Shown here in pieces: positions 28,001-36,795 of a DNA stretch of 64,000 bases (position 1 is the stretch's first letter; every line of letters starts with the position of its first letter). The DNA comes from Arachis hypogaea (lineage: Eukaryota > Streptophyta > Magnoliopsida > Fabales > Fabaceae), in NCBI RefSeq assembly GCF_003086295.3, contig NC_092043.1, forward strand, positions 47,706,598 to 47,770,597. Direction: 5' to 3'. Both the position numbers and the translations under genes were made by a program. A model generated the notes under the pieces. That model saw only the letters and a program-made list of their open reading frames with translations. It did not search any database and was not told the origin of the DNA.

Positions 28001-29824
28001 AGAAAATCGAGCCCTCTTTATAGTAAGATTCTGGTTTGCCATGGTGCAAACATCAACCACCTCAAATGCAATGTTTTCACCCTCTCTATCACAATCAAGC
28101 CACAGAACAAGCCACTGACACCTCCTGGCTTCCTCCTCCAGCGTCCTCTTGATATCCTTCTTGTCCTAAACAGAAAAGCAGATAGCAACGAAAAAAATTT
28201 TCATTGAAAAAAAAAATCATTCCTAATATATAACAAACAAATTAGCTTATTCAAGTGAATGTTCTCATGAAAAAACACAATTCATATTGCCTCAAAATAA
28301 ATAGAAATTGAAAGGCAGACCTCCAGGAAAAGCATGAAGAAAATAAGGCTGTAACTAACTAACTCCTAGTAAGTTAGATTAGTATTTGTTGCAGGTTGTA
28401 ACTAACTAACTTCTAGTTTTGACAATCTATAACCAGATGTATATAAACTCAGTAACATCAACTGGATGAAACATTCTTCAAATTCATTCTGTTCATTTTC
28501 TTTCTACTATATGAACAAAGGTCACAAAATATTTGGAAAGTCCACACAGAGATTCTAGGTGATCCTTACATGTTAGGTTTTCTATCGCGGCATAATTCCT
28601 CATTTCTACCGAGCATAGTTATTTGTTACTTTACAACTCACTCTAAGCATATTCTGTAAAGTCAGTCAAATCACAGAGATCAAACATTTCTGAAACTCAT
28701 AGAGTTCTTCTTTATTTTTTATTTTTTCATTTTTGCCTCCCTCTCTGCTCTACAGCATGAAGTATGAGACTAAATACCCATTTTAGTCCTGAAATTCACG
28801 CGATTACTCAATTTAGTTCCCGAAATTCAAAATTACCTATACTAGTCTTCCAGAGTTAAGTTCGGGCACCAATATGGTCCCTCGACTCTTTCCGATGATA
28901 ACTAGTCAAATGGAGTGCTGAAATAGCACTCTCCCTACTACACTAGATGATGAGTAAACGACGTCGTTTACCCTTGGCGTCCAAACAAGTCAGAAATGAA
29001 GAATAGTGGAGGTAAAAAAAAAAGAAGAATACTTTATTTTGGGTCTCCATCATTTCTTCTCCCTTCATATACAAAGCGACGACATTTCTGACTTGTTTGG
29101 ATGCCAAAGGTAAACGACCTCGTTTACTCATCATCCAGCATGGCAGGAAGGGTGTCATCTCAGCATTCCGTTTGTCTAGTCATTGCCGCCGGAAAGAGTC
29201 GAGGAACCACATTGGCACGGACTTGAATCTGGAAAACCAATATAGGTAATGTTGAATTTCGAGAACCAAAATGGGAAATCGCGTGAATCTTGGGGGCCAA
29301 AATGGGGATTTAGTCGAAGTATGAACTAATCTCCATGAAAATTGTAAAACAAAGAAAGAGTGAGAGGAAGATTGAATTTAAACAGTGCTTATTCACTACC
29401 TATGTTCATGTATACATGTTCCGCTAAACTCACATGAAAACATGTCTAAAATTCTTTATATTCAATTTTTATACTCTATATAGTACATTATGAACTAATC
29501 TCGCAGAAAATCAGAGAGAGAGAGAGATTGGACCTCAGGAACGGATTTTCGGACAGGAGCGTGGTAGAGATCGGCGGGGTCGCAGGAGTGCCACTTGCGA
29601 AAGCGTTCGTCGAACTCGAGCTCCATGAGGTGGCCGGTGACGGAGGTGAAGAGCATGTGGCAGGATTGGCCGCGAATGGAGTAAGAAAACTCGAAGATCT
29701 TGTTGTAGCGGGAGCGACCTTCCCTCATTCGAATGCCCTGATTCCGTGACAAGATGGTGGAGACGGACCGCGCCACCGACGGCTTCTCCGCCACGTTTAG
29801 CACCGTGACGGTGCGCGCGCCCAT
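12548..29824 (-). CDS. TOP3A: DNA topoisomerase 3-alpha (type IA), 24 exons
   Basis: Exons: 29824-29534, 28165-27987, 27896-27824, 27637-27515, 27397-27276, 27191-27119, 27023-26907, 26464-26381, 25460-25281, 25181-25053, 23037-22963, 22191-22102, 21966-21862, 21058-21024, 20269-20140, 19000-18948, 18864-18765, 18281-18243, 16751-16673, 16139-16068, 14216-14157, 13812-13510, 13291-13171, 12791-12548. All phases agree, giving 958 aa. The TOPRIM domain opens with [11 protein letters not shown] and has the acidic motif WLDCDREGE. The active-site tyrosine lies in [11 protein letters not shown] (near residue 339). The C-terminal part holds a topoisomerase Cys zinc finger (RRCGLCQ to GYPQC), a CCHC knuckle ([14 protein letters not shown]), a GRF finger (SSCGMPC to CNFFAWED) and a final CCHC ([14 protein letters not shown]). 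The family relaxes single strands and, with RECQ4 helicase and RMI1, dissolves double Holliday junctions in the nucleus. Its introns carry many transposon insertions. Confidence 0.96.
14357..14393. repeat. C-run / G-run low-complexity tract in TOP3A intron
   Basis: Long C-runs (13 then 8) broken by single bases are followed by GGGCGGCAGGGGGGCCC. On the transcribed (minus) sense strand this reads as several G-runs. It may be a G-quadruplex-prone tract or an assembly or sequencing artefact; a second G-run lies near 13943-13955. Confidence 0.6.
14440..15900. repeat. Duplicated dispersed repeat in TOP3A intron
   Basis: Two direct copies, at about 14446-15140 and 15147-15890. Each starts with ctaggtaa / ctaagtaacca blocks, then attacctc, cactctctc and gaaaccctcacccttc. 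A long T-rich part follows, with repeated gttttggatgttc motifs, ending ctggagaggatgttggttacctagactt (copy 1) or a close variant (copy 2). An (AT)n run sits at the end of copy 1. Short ORFs in it have no recognisable domain. It is probably a tandemly arranged non-coding transposable repeat whose class I cannot tell. Confidence 0.6.
15052..15097. repeat. (AT)n microsatellite
   Basis: An uninterrupted AT dinucleotide run of about 45 bp within the duplicated intronic repeat. It is likely length-polymorphic. Confidence 0.95.
17881..18058. repeat. Two tandem ~88-bp repeat units in TOP3A intron
   Basis: Unit 1 (17881-17970) and unit 2 (17971-18058) share agggttgt, the ccatgtaaaacc / acataaaac variants, ttgtcgcat, atgcat and ttggatccatgta / ttagatccatgta, with scattered differences. 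This looks like two units of a short tandem repeat family lodged in an intron. Confidence 0.6.
23439..23606 (-). mobile_element. tRNA-derived SINE in TOP3A intron 10
   Basis: Read on the minus strand, the element starts near ccaatttgggatgg. It carries an A-box-like TAGTTAGCTCACTAG and a B-box-like GAGTTTCGATCC, and ends in a poly(A) tail (the T-run at 23441-23454 on the plus strand). It is flanked by a perfect 14-bp target duplication, ACCCAGTTCCACAG, at 23425-23438 and 23607-23620. Internal Pol III promoter, A-tail and a long duplication together identify a SINE moved by L1-type target-primed reverse transcription. It lies in the same orientation as TOP3A. Confidence 0.85.
24152..24363. mobile_element. 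MITE with inverted ends in TOP3A intron 10
   Basis: The left end reads TAGGGTTTGGTTCC...AGACAAGACACAAATAGAGATA. The inverse of the right end reads CAGTGTTTGGTTAGG...AACAAGACAGAAATATAGGGATA. These are long, imperfect terminal inverted repeats over about 210 bp with no coding capacity. The target duplication is unclear (TA possible), so the superfamily is not assigned. Confidence 0.6.
28768..29315. mobile_element. Foldback MITE with perfect 9-bp target duplication in TOP3A intron 1
   Basis: The ends read GACTAAAT...ATTTAGTC, and the two arms (about 28768-29015 and 29035-29315) are inverted copies through most of their length; for example tcacgcgatt, cgactctttccg, gatgatgagtaaacga and caaacaagtcagaaatg recur in inverse. 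The flanking duplication GAAGTATGA is exact at 28759-28767 and 29316-29324. Nine bases and long arms fit a non-autonomous Mutator foldback element. Confidence 0.9.
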
Positions 29825-30112
29825 TTTTCGGCGCGTGGAGGAGCAGTTGGGGTTTTGGCGGTGAGGAAAATGAATGTGTTGAGGGTTGTGACAGTGGAAT
29901 GGGGTATACTGTATAGGCTATAGAGCTTTCCCGCGAGGAAATAATGTTTGAGAGCGGCGAGATGGTGAGGTGGACGATTTTCAAATTCAATTGACACTTG
30001 TGAGTTGTGACCATCAGACTATTGACGACCAGACCGGAAAAGAAAACCAAATCAGTTTGACTTGAACCAAATTATGTATTTATATCAAGAAAATAGCTAA
30101 TCGTAAATATCA
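29825..30112 (-). promoter_or_regulatory. TOP3A 5' flanking region, shortened by MULE insertion
   Basis: Only 288 bp separate the TOP3A start codon from the end of the first Mutator-like element, so the 5' UTR and proximal promoter must lie here or extend into the transposon. No clear TATA box was recognised. Confidence 0.4.
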
Positions 30113-30429
30113 AGGCAAATCACTCGTATAAGCGATGGAGAGGAAATATTTACACAAATCAGTCAAATCAAAAACTGGTTTATGAATCAACCAGTTCATA
30201 TTTCTATATAGTTCGAATCAATGTAATTCTTTATATTTACACACGCACACACCCACTAATTCGAATGATGGTGATTCGAATTATACCTACACACGCGTTC
30301 TTAAGTAGTTCGAATTTGACTTATTCGAATTACACAAGCTATAATTCGAATTACACTGTTTCGAATTATACATAGCCAGACGTGTATAAATATGGTGTGG
30401 ACGTGAATTGATCTCATTAGAGTGAGAAA

Positions 30430-32018
30430 ATGGCTAGTGAGAAAAGTTTTGTAGTGTTGGTTCATCACAGAGGATCGATTAAGACGAAAATACGATCTGG
30501 TGTGAAATTCACCAATAAGGATCATCTCAGTATTTTTATGAGGCTTACAACGAGCTATGATGACCTTGTGAATTCTATCTACGGAAACTTAGTCTGCAAG
30601 GCGTGAAACGGGTTAAGAAGTAATTCTATCGCATTCCGATCTCAGTGCTGCAAGAAATCGTGAAGTATAATTATTTCACGATCGGAAGTGATGAGGACTT
30701 GCAGGTCATGTTTCATTGTCGTCGGTAGTTTCCCGAGGTTATGACACCTGAGCTGTTGGCGAAGTTGGTTGATGTGGTATCTAGATCGAGGGGTTCGAAC
30801 CGGAATACCCACACTATAGGTACGGTAGCCGGTTCTAGCTCCAGACCTGTTCGTGCATCTTCGTCCGTCCCTATGAATGAACCTCCGGTCGAGCCTGTCG
30901 TCTCCCTGTCGTTCGCTGTTGATCTCAACTGTAGTGGAGACGGAGAGGTTGGAATAAGGGATATTGTGCCGACTTCTTTACAGGGTGCTGTACCGGCTGG
31001 TCTGGGCAATGCATTGCTGGATGATGTTGACGATGATGATGTGGAGTCGGATATCATTGTTGATGACAGTGGCGATGATATTGAAGCGAGTGAGCCAGCT
31101 GGGGCTGGAGGTGGTTCTAGCTCTGGCACACAGTAGTACCCTCCACACTTTTCATCTTTGGACTTGCATGCCATAAGACAGGAGGGGGTTCCTGGGGAGC
31201 CTGCTGGATTTGGTGCTAGAGATGGGCAGGGGTCTACAGGTCTCACAGAGTTTCAGGTTGGTCAGCAGTTTCAAGATAAAGATGAGGTTGTATTAAGTGT
31301 GAAGACGTATAGCATCCGACAAGGGGTACAGTACAAGGTGCTGGAGTCTGACTATAGCCGGTATGTTGGAAGTGTTATGAGTTTGGGAATGGGTGCACAT
31401 GGTTGATTAGGTTAAGTCTTCGACAGCGCAAGGGTATTTGAGAGGTAAAACGGTACAACGGACCACATACGTGTCTCGTGACGTCCATCTCTAGCGACCA
31501 CAGGAGTCTAGATTATCATGTGATCTCGGCATTCATCATGCCAATGGTTAGAGCTGATGCATCCGTCAGCATCAAGGTGCTCTTGAATGCGACGACGGCA
31601 CACTTTGGGTTCAAGCCGACGTATAGGAGGGTTTGGTTGGCGAAGCAGAAGGCTATTGCCCACATCTATGGTGATTGGGATGAGTCGTACAACGAGCTCC
31701 CGCGGTGGGTGTTAGGAGTTCAGTTGACGATGCTTGGTACTGTTACAGTCCTTAGGACGAGTCCTGTTCGAGTTGGGGGGCTAGGTCGACGACTCGCAAG
31801 CTTATTTTAACCGGCTCTTCTGGACGTTTCCACCATGTATTGAGGCATTCCGACATTGCAAGTTGTTGGTGAGTGTTGACGGCACCCACCTGTATGGTAA
31901 GTATGGGGGTACATTGCTCATCGCGATTGCACAGGACGGGAACTCCAACATACTGCATGTTGCATTTGCACCGATTGAGGGTGAGAGTGCCGAGTCCTAG
32001 TCCTTCTTTTCTCTCGCA
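30430..32018 (+). pseudogene. Degenerate MULE transposase fragment (element A)
   Basis: Translation starts MASEKSFVVLVHHRGS and tracks the transposase of element B, but with several frameshifts and stops (for example in the gtcggtag near 30727 and the cagtag near 31132). Recognisable pieces are the N-terminal domain, the FQVGQQFQDKDE DNA-binding region, the ISAFIMPMVRADASVSIKVL region and the start of the MULE catalytic domain. The sequence stops at the fusion with the mobile-domain gene near 32018, so the later catalytic residues and zinc fingers are absent. It cannot encode an active enzyme. A TATAAATA lies at 30385-30392. Confidence 0.85.
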
Positions 32019-32694
32019 AGATGGTATAATCCCGCCATTTGCAAGTACGGAACGTACCTCTCGTCGAGTCGCATGCCCTGATGCCGTCGCATGCTCGAGA
32101 TGCATCGCTGGGGCTGCACATATGATGGACTAGATAATTAAAACCACTTACAAAACCAATTACAAAACCACTAACAAAACCACTAACAAAACTACTAACA
32201 TAAACCACTTGCAAAACCACTAATATAAACCACTTGCAAAACCACTAACAAAAACTACTAACATAAATCACTTGCAAAACCACTAACATAAACCACTTGC
32301 AAAACCACCAACAAGACCACTAACATAAACCACTTGCAAAATCACTAACAAAACCACTTGCAAAACCACTAGCAAAACCAATAACAAAAACACTAACAAA
32401 ACCACTAACAAAACCACTAACACAACCACTAACGAAATCACTAACATAAACCACTTGCAAAACCACTAACAAAACCACATACATTATCACTAACAAAACA
32501 TAAAAAATCAGTCACATACAATGTTACCAATGCCATTTATCATCAAAACCACTAACATAACGTATATAAACAAATGAATAAGTTACTTAATCCTAATTTA
32601 AAAAAAAAGATTACGTACTAACCTCTTTGTTGATGACCCCGGCTATATGAGCTACTCCATCCAAACAATATAGTCTGTCCGGATTATCCCCCAT
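32018..32694 (-). pseudogene. Truncated plant mobile domain (MAIN-like) gene of element A
   Basis: Exon 1 (32694-32623) encodes MGDNPDRLYCLDGVAHIAG and ends at a GAG|GTTAGT donor. The intron 32622-32114 is mostly minisatellite. Exon 2 starts at 32113 (PQRCI...) and is cut at the deletion junction near 32018. The same exon structure is seen in element B. A TATAAAA box lies on the minus strand near 32807-32813. Confidence 0.75.
32141..32500. repeat. Minisatellite of AACCACTAACAAA-type units (intron of element A gene)
   Basis: Roughly 12-13-bp units, variants of aaccactaacaaa and aaccacttgcaaa, repeat about 28 times. It occupies the intron of the mobile-domain pseudogene, the same place as the related minisatellite in element B. 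Confidence 0.9.
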
Positions 32695-33155
32695 GGGATG
32701 AATATCCTGGTCGAGCCTTTGTTGGAGCGAATCTGGGTCATTTTCTCTGGAATTTGGTGGGGTATGATAATGGAAAAGTAGTTCAAATGAGGTTAGTTCG
32801 AACTCCTTTTATAGCCGAAGCATGAGTAATTCAAAACACCCCAATTCAAATTACTAAAAAATGAGTAATTTGAATCAGTCAAATTCAAACTATTTAGGAA
32901 CGTGTGCGTGGGTGTAATTTGAATCACCCTGATTCGAATTACTCTGTGTGTGTAATTCGAATCAAGTTGATTCGAATTAGTGGGTGTGTGCGTGTGTGTA
33001 ATTCAAATCAGTTACATAGAGATGAAGTTCGAATTAGGCTGATTCGAACCATATAGAAATATCTCTTGATTGATTCATAAGCCAGTTTTTGATTTGGCTG
33101 ATTTGTGTAATTTTTTCTCCCCTTGGCATATATCAGTGATTTGCCCTAAATATTA

Positions 33156-33452
33156 TGTTAAGTAGATTAAGGAAAAATAGAGAAAAGTATATCTGAATTT
33201 TCAGTGTGGATAAATATACAGCTTAATTTTTAATATGTTACGTGTATATATTAATATTAAGTTTCGTGAGTCATTTCTATTTTTATATCACTTGAATAAT
33301 TTTTTCAGCCATAGTAGTTGCTATATGATATTTTATTTGTTATTGTGGTTCTGTGCATTTAACTTTTTGCATTCATGAATAATTTTTATATTCTCAATTC
33401 AACCTTTTGTATTCATGAATTTGAGAACAATTTCAGCCATTTCACATAAATT
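33156..33452. other. Spacer between two Mutator-like elements
   Basis: About 300 bp of AT-rich host DNA with no feature recognised. It includes the repeated phrases ttgtattcatgaat and gcattcatgaat. Confidence 0.5.
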
Positions 33453-33547
33453 GGGGCAAAAAACCAGTATAAGCCAATGTCATCTGAAATTGACGTATAT
33501 AAGCCAAAGTGAAAATCGTTTCAATAATGCGCAGATCTTGTATTTAT

Positions 33548-33780
33548 ATAATTCGAACCAATATGGTTCGAACTGCAAATGAAAGTAATTCGTACCGAGG
33601 GAGTTCGAATTACAACCTGAATATTCTTCATAAATCGAACCAGTCTGGTTCGAACTCCAAGTTGACATAATTCGAACCAATGTGGTTCGAATTATAGAGA
33701 GAGAGTCAGGCCTTAGTAATTCGAACCTAGCTGGTTCGAATTACAGAAAACTTAGTTCGAACCGGGCCGGTTCGAATTAG
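33548..33780. repeat. Left subterminal array of TTCGAA palindromes (element B)
   Basis: Six imperfect palindromes of about 26-30 bp follow one another, of the form AATTCGAACC-N4-GGTTCGAATT, with different central bases (for example AATA, TAGC, GGGC). They lie just upstream of the transposase TATA box. They are candidate transposase-binding or regulatory sites; this role is inferred. Confidence 0.85.
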
Positions 33781-33795
33781 TGGGAGAGAGACCTC

Positions 33796-33802
33796 TATAT
33801 AA
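33796..33802 (+). promoter_or_regulatory. TATA box of element B transposase
   Basis: TATATAA lies about 40 bp upstream of the transposase ATG at 33842 and immediately after the palindrome array. Element A has TATAAATA at the equivalent place. Confidence 0.6.
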
Positions 33803-33841
33803 CCGTTCTAACCGTGAGTTGGTCTCATTAGATGGAGTAAG

Positions 33842-36124
33842 ATGGCTAGTGAGGAGAGTTTTGTTGTTCTGGTTAACCACAGAGGATCCATTAAGAGGAA
33901 AACTCGTTCCGGAGTGAAGTTCACAGATAAGGATCTTCTCTGTATTGTCGTGAATCCAACGATAACGTATGATGAACTTGTTAGAGCTGTCCTGATGAAG
34001 CTTGGCCTGGAAGGTGCGAAGCGGGTTAAGAAGTTTTTCTATCGCATCCCAGTCTCGATCCTGCACGATACGGTGAAGTATGATTGTCTGACGATTGGTA
34101 GTGATGAGGACCTGCAAGTCATGTTTCTTTGTCGGAGACAGTTTCCGGAGGTGAGGACACCAGAATTGCTCGCAAAGTTGGTTGATGTGGTATCCAGCTC
34201 AGGGGGTTCGAACCGGAATACCACCAATGTAGCCACGGCAGCTGGTTCCAGTTTCTGGGCTGCCGTGGCTTCTTCCTCCGTCCCAGTGTACGAGCCAGCG
34301 GTCCAACTTGTCGCCTCCCCGTCTTTTGCTGTTGATCTGAATGACGGTGTAGGAGATGAGGTAGGATCCGTTGATATTATGCCGAACGCCTTACAGGGCG
34401 TTCCACCGGTTGGCGTCGGAGACAGAGTCTTGGGTGATGCAGAGGAGGACGACGTCGAGCCGAATACGATTGAGGATGACAGCGGCGACGAGGTTGGAGC
34501 GACTGGGCCTGCATTGGCGGGTGGTGGTTCTAGCTCTAGCACACAGCAGTATCCACCACATTTTTCCTCGTTGGACCTGGACGCTATGAGACATGAGGGG
34601 GTTTTAGGGGACGCTGTTGGTTTCGGATCTAGAGATGCGGAAGGGACTGCTGGTCTGACAGAGTTCCAGGTTGGTCAGCAATTCCAGGATAAAGATGAGG
34701 CCCTTTTAAGTGTGAAGACTTACAGCATCCGGCGGGGGGTACAGTACAAGGTGGTGGAGTCCGATCACCGCCGGTATGTGGGCAAGTGTTCCGAGTTCGG
34801 GAATGGGTGCACATGGTTGATTCGACTGAGTCTCCGGAAGCGCAAGGGCATTTGGGAGGTCAAACGGTACAATGGACCTCACACTTGCCTGGCCACATCC
34901 ATCTCGAGTGACCACAGGAGTTTGGATTATCATGTCATTTCGGCGTTCATTATGCCAATGGTTAGGGCTGATGCATCCGTGAGCATAAAGGTGCTCCTGA
35001 ACGCCACGGCAGCGCACTTTGGTTTTAGGCCGACTTACCGGAGGGTATGGATGGCGAAGCAGAAATCTATTGCCCTCATCTACGGTGACTGGGATGAGTC
35101 CTACAACGAGCTGCCTAGGTGGGTGTTGGGTGTCCAGCTGACGATGCCTGGGAGTGTTGCGATCCTTAAGACGAGCCCGGTTCGAGTTGGAGGACAGGTG
35201 GACGAGTCTCAAGCGTACTTCCACAGACTTTTCTGGACTTTTCCGCCGTGCATCGAGGCATTCTGCCATTGCAAGCCGCTAATCAGCATTGACGGCACAC
35301 ATCTGTATGGGATGTATGGGAGGACGTTGCTCATCGCGATTGCACAGGACGGGAACTCCAACATTCTACCTGTCGCATTCGCACTAGTAGAGGGTGAGAA
35401 TGCGGAGTCCTGGACATTCTTTCTCTCGCACCTTCGACAGCACGTGACCCCGCAGCCCGGTCTGCTGGTTATATCGGACAGGCACAACGGCATCAAGGCT
35501 GCGCTTGAGGCCCCTGACGGCGGTTGGTTACCGCCATCTGCGTACCGTGCATTCTGCATACGTCACGTAGCAGCTAACTTTGCCCTTACATTCAAGGGCA
35601 AAGACGCTATGAGGCTCCTAGTGAACGCGGCGTATGCGAAGACCGAAGTTGAATTTGATTACTGGTTTGATATTCTGCGATCTGAAGATCCGGCAATGTG
35701 TGAGTGGGCGAACCCGATTGATTACTTGTTGTGGACTCAGCATCGTGATGAGGGGCGGAGATTCGGTCACATGACGACGAACATCTCGGAGTGTGTGAAC
35801 TCTATTCTCAAGGGGGTCAAAAATCTCCCTGTAGCATCCCTGGTGAAGGCAACATATGGTAGGCTTGCGGAACTCTTTGTTCGCAAGGGGAGAGAAGCTG
35901 AAGCCCAGATGGGAACAGGACAACAATTCAGTCAGCATTTGGTGAAGTATATTGAGGCCAACTTGAAGACGGCCAGGTGCTTCACGGTGACGCTGTATGA
36001 CCGGGATAACTCCGAGTTCACTGTAGCAGAGACCACTCCGACTGGTTCTTTCTCCTTGGGTACTTATAGAGTATCACTTGCCTCTCGGACATGTGACTGC
36101 GGGTACTTCCAGGCACTTGCATGA
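33842..36124 (+). CDS. MURA-like MULE transposase, prematurely stopped (760 aa)
   Basis: Residues 1-105 form a conserved N-terminal domain (MASEESFVVLVNHRGS...), followed by a low-complexity acidic linker (about 110-250). A MuDR-type DNA-binding region follows, with the metal-ligand pattern GKCSEFGNGCTW...GPHTC (about 262-340). The MULE DDE-type catalytic domain includes SIDGTH (D near 484), VISDRHNG (D near 546) and NISECVNS (E near 650). The SWIM zinc finger starts at RTCDC, but a TGA follows shortly after. No Cys-x-His pair is present around the stop, so the finger is broken by an in-frame deletion as well as the stop. The enzyme class cuts and joins the element ends. The same reading frame continues after the stop to 36442. 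Confidence 0.93.
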   Translation: MASEESFVVLVNHRGSIKRKTRSGVKFTDKDLLCIVVNPTITYDELVRAVLMKLGLEGAKRVKKFFYRIPVSILHDTVKYDCLTIGSDEDLQVMFLCRRQFPEVRTPELLAKLVDVVSSSGGSNRNTTNVATAAGSSFWAAVASSSVPVYEPAVQLVASPSFAVDLNDGVGDEVGSVDIMPNALQGVPPVGVGDRVLGDAEEDDVEPNTIEDDSGDEVGATGPALAGGGSSSSTQQYPPHFSSLDLDAMRHEGVLGDAVGFGSRDAEGTAGLTEFQVGQQFQDKDEALLSVKTYSIRRGVQYKVVESDHRRYVGKCSEFGNGCTWLIRLSLRKRKGIWEVKRYNGPHTCLATSISSDHRSLDYHVISAFIMPMVRADASVSIKVLLNATAAHFGFRPTYRRVWMAKQKSIALIYGDWDESYNELPRWVLGVQLTMPGSVAILKTSPVRVGGQVDESQAYFHRLFWTFPPCIEAFCHCKPLISIDGTHLYGMYGRTLLIAIAQDGNSNILPVAFALVEGENAESWTFFLSHLRQHVTPQPGLLVISDRHNGIKAALEAPDGGWLPPSAYRAFCIRHVAANFALTFKGKDAMRLLVNAAYAKTEVEFDYWFDILRSEDPAMCEWANPIDYLLWTQHRDEGRRFGHMTTNISECVNSILKGVKNLPVASLVKATYGRLAELFVRKGREAEAQMGTGQQFSQHLVKYIEANLKTARCFTVTLYDRDNSEFTVAETTPTGSFSLGTYRVSLASRTCDCGYFQALA

Positions 36125-36442
36125 TGTGCCTACTCACGCGTCACCTGGACCTCTTACGTTCACAGCGTCTATCAGATTAGCTCGGTGTTCAGTGTGTATC
36201 GGATGGGATTCACACCTCCGATCCCGGAGGGCTTCTGGCCACCTTACGACGGGCCCACGGTGATTCCAGACCCTGAGAAGAGGCGTGCGAGAGAGGGTCG
36301 TCCTATATCCACTAGGATACGGACGAATATGGACGAGGCGGATCCGAATCGGCCAAAGAGGTGCGGCCTATGCCGCCAACCCGGACACACACGACGTAGT
36401 TGCCCACAGGTTAGAGGATCGTCTCAGACAGGCGGCCATTAG
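36125..36442 (+). pseudogene. C-terminal tail of MULE transposase after premature stop
   Basis: This is in the same frame as the upstream ORF. It begins CAYSRVTWTSYVHSVYQ and continues to a proline-rich segment (PIPEGFWPPYDGP), a basic stretch and a CCHC zinc knuckle, CGLCRQPGHTRRSC, ending at 36442. Lack of any other interruption over more than 100 codons suggests that the TGA at 36122-36124 is recent. Together with the upstream part the frame would span about 866 codons. Confidence 0.85.
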
Positions 36443-36795
36443 TGCGCATGTTGTTAGGGTTAGTATTATTTTCATTTAAGTTTTCCTGTTAGATGCATTG
36501 TTTGAGCATGTATGTAACTAGTTGAACTTTATACATTGTACTTTGATTGTTGCGAGTAGTAATGAATATGTCTTCTTTCATTATGAGTACTACTACATGA
36601 TCTGTAGACACAAAATTTAATAAGTAAAAATAAACACTAAACTGTTTCCTGATTCATTGATTCTAAATAGTCAATGTCCCACAAGAAAAGTACATAACAA
36701 AAAACATAGGTGAACAGACTATAACATAACAAGAAAAGTACATAAGACTATCTTACATGATTGAAATTTAGGGAACAAAATACATGAAACGCGAA

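Larger units (their letters stand above)
30113..33146. mobile_element. Decayed Mutator-like element A (internal-deletion derivative)
   Basis: The terminal inverted repeats begin AGGCAAATCACT (left) and GGGCAAATCACT (right, inverted). Related sequence extends for about 250 bp at each end, with TTCGAATT-rich palindromes. The flanks TAAATATCA (30104-30112) and TAAATATTA (33147-33155) match 8/9, fitting a Mutator 9-bp duplication. Inside are a frameshifted 5' half of the transposase on the plus strand and the first exon plus the start of the second exon of a plant mobile domain gene on the minus strand. They are fused at about 32016-32018, where both parent sequences share GCA. It is related to, but clearly diverged from, element B at 33453-38681. 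Confidence 0.85.

Noticed and set aside
29535..30050. 171-codon minus-strand frame overlapping TOP3A exon 1
   Set aside because: It overlaps the well-supported TOP3A first exon in another frame, has a composition-driven Arg/His/Ser-rich translation and no recognisable family.
30741..31136. Long plus and minus frames over the decayed transposase
   Set aside because: The plus frame is one piece of the broken transposase linker; the minus frame is its shadow.
32141..32500. CRISPR-like array
   Set aside because: Units are 12-13 bp without unique spacers, in a plant transposon intron; it is a minisatellite.
34039..34542. 167-codon minus-strand frame inside the transposase
   Set aside because: Antisense shadow of the transposase acidic linker; no start context or family.
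34706..35269. 187-codon minus-strand frame inside the transposase
   Set aside because: Antisense shadow of the catalytic region, which itself is clearly coding on the plus strand.
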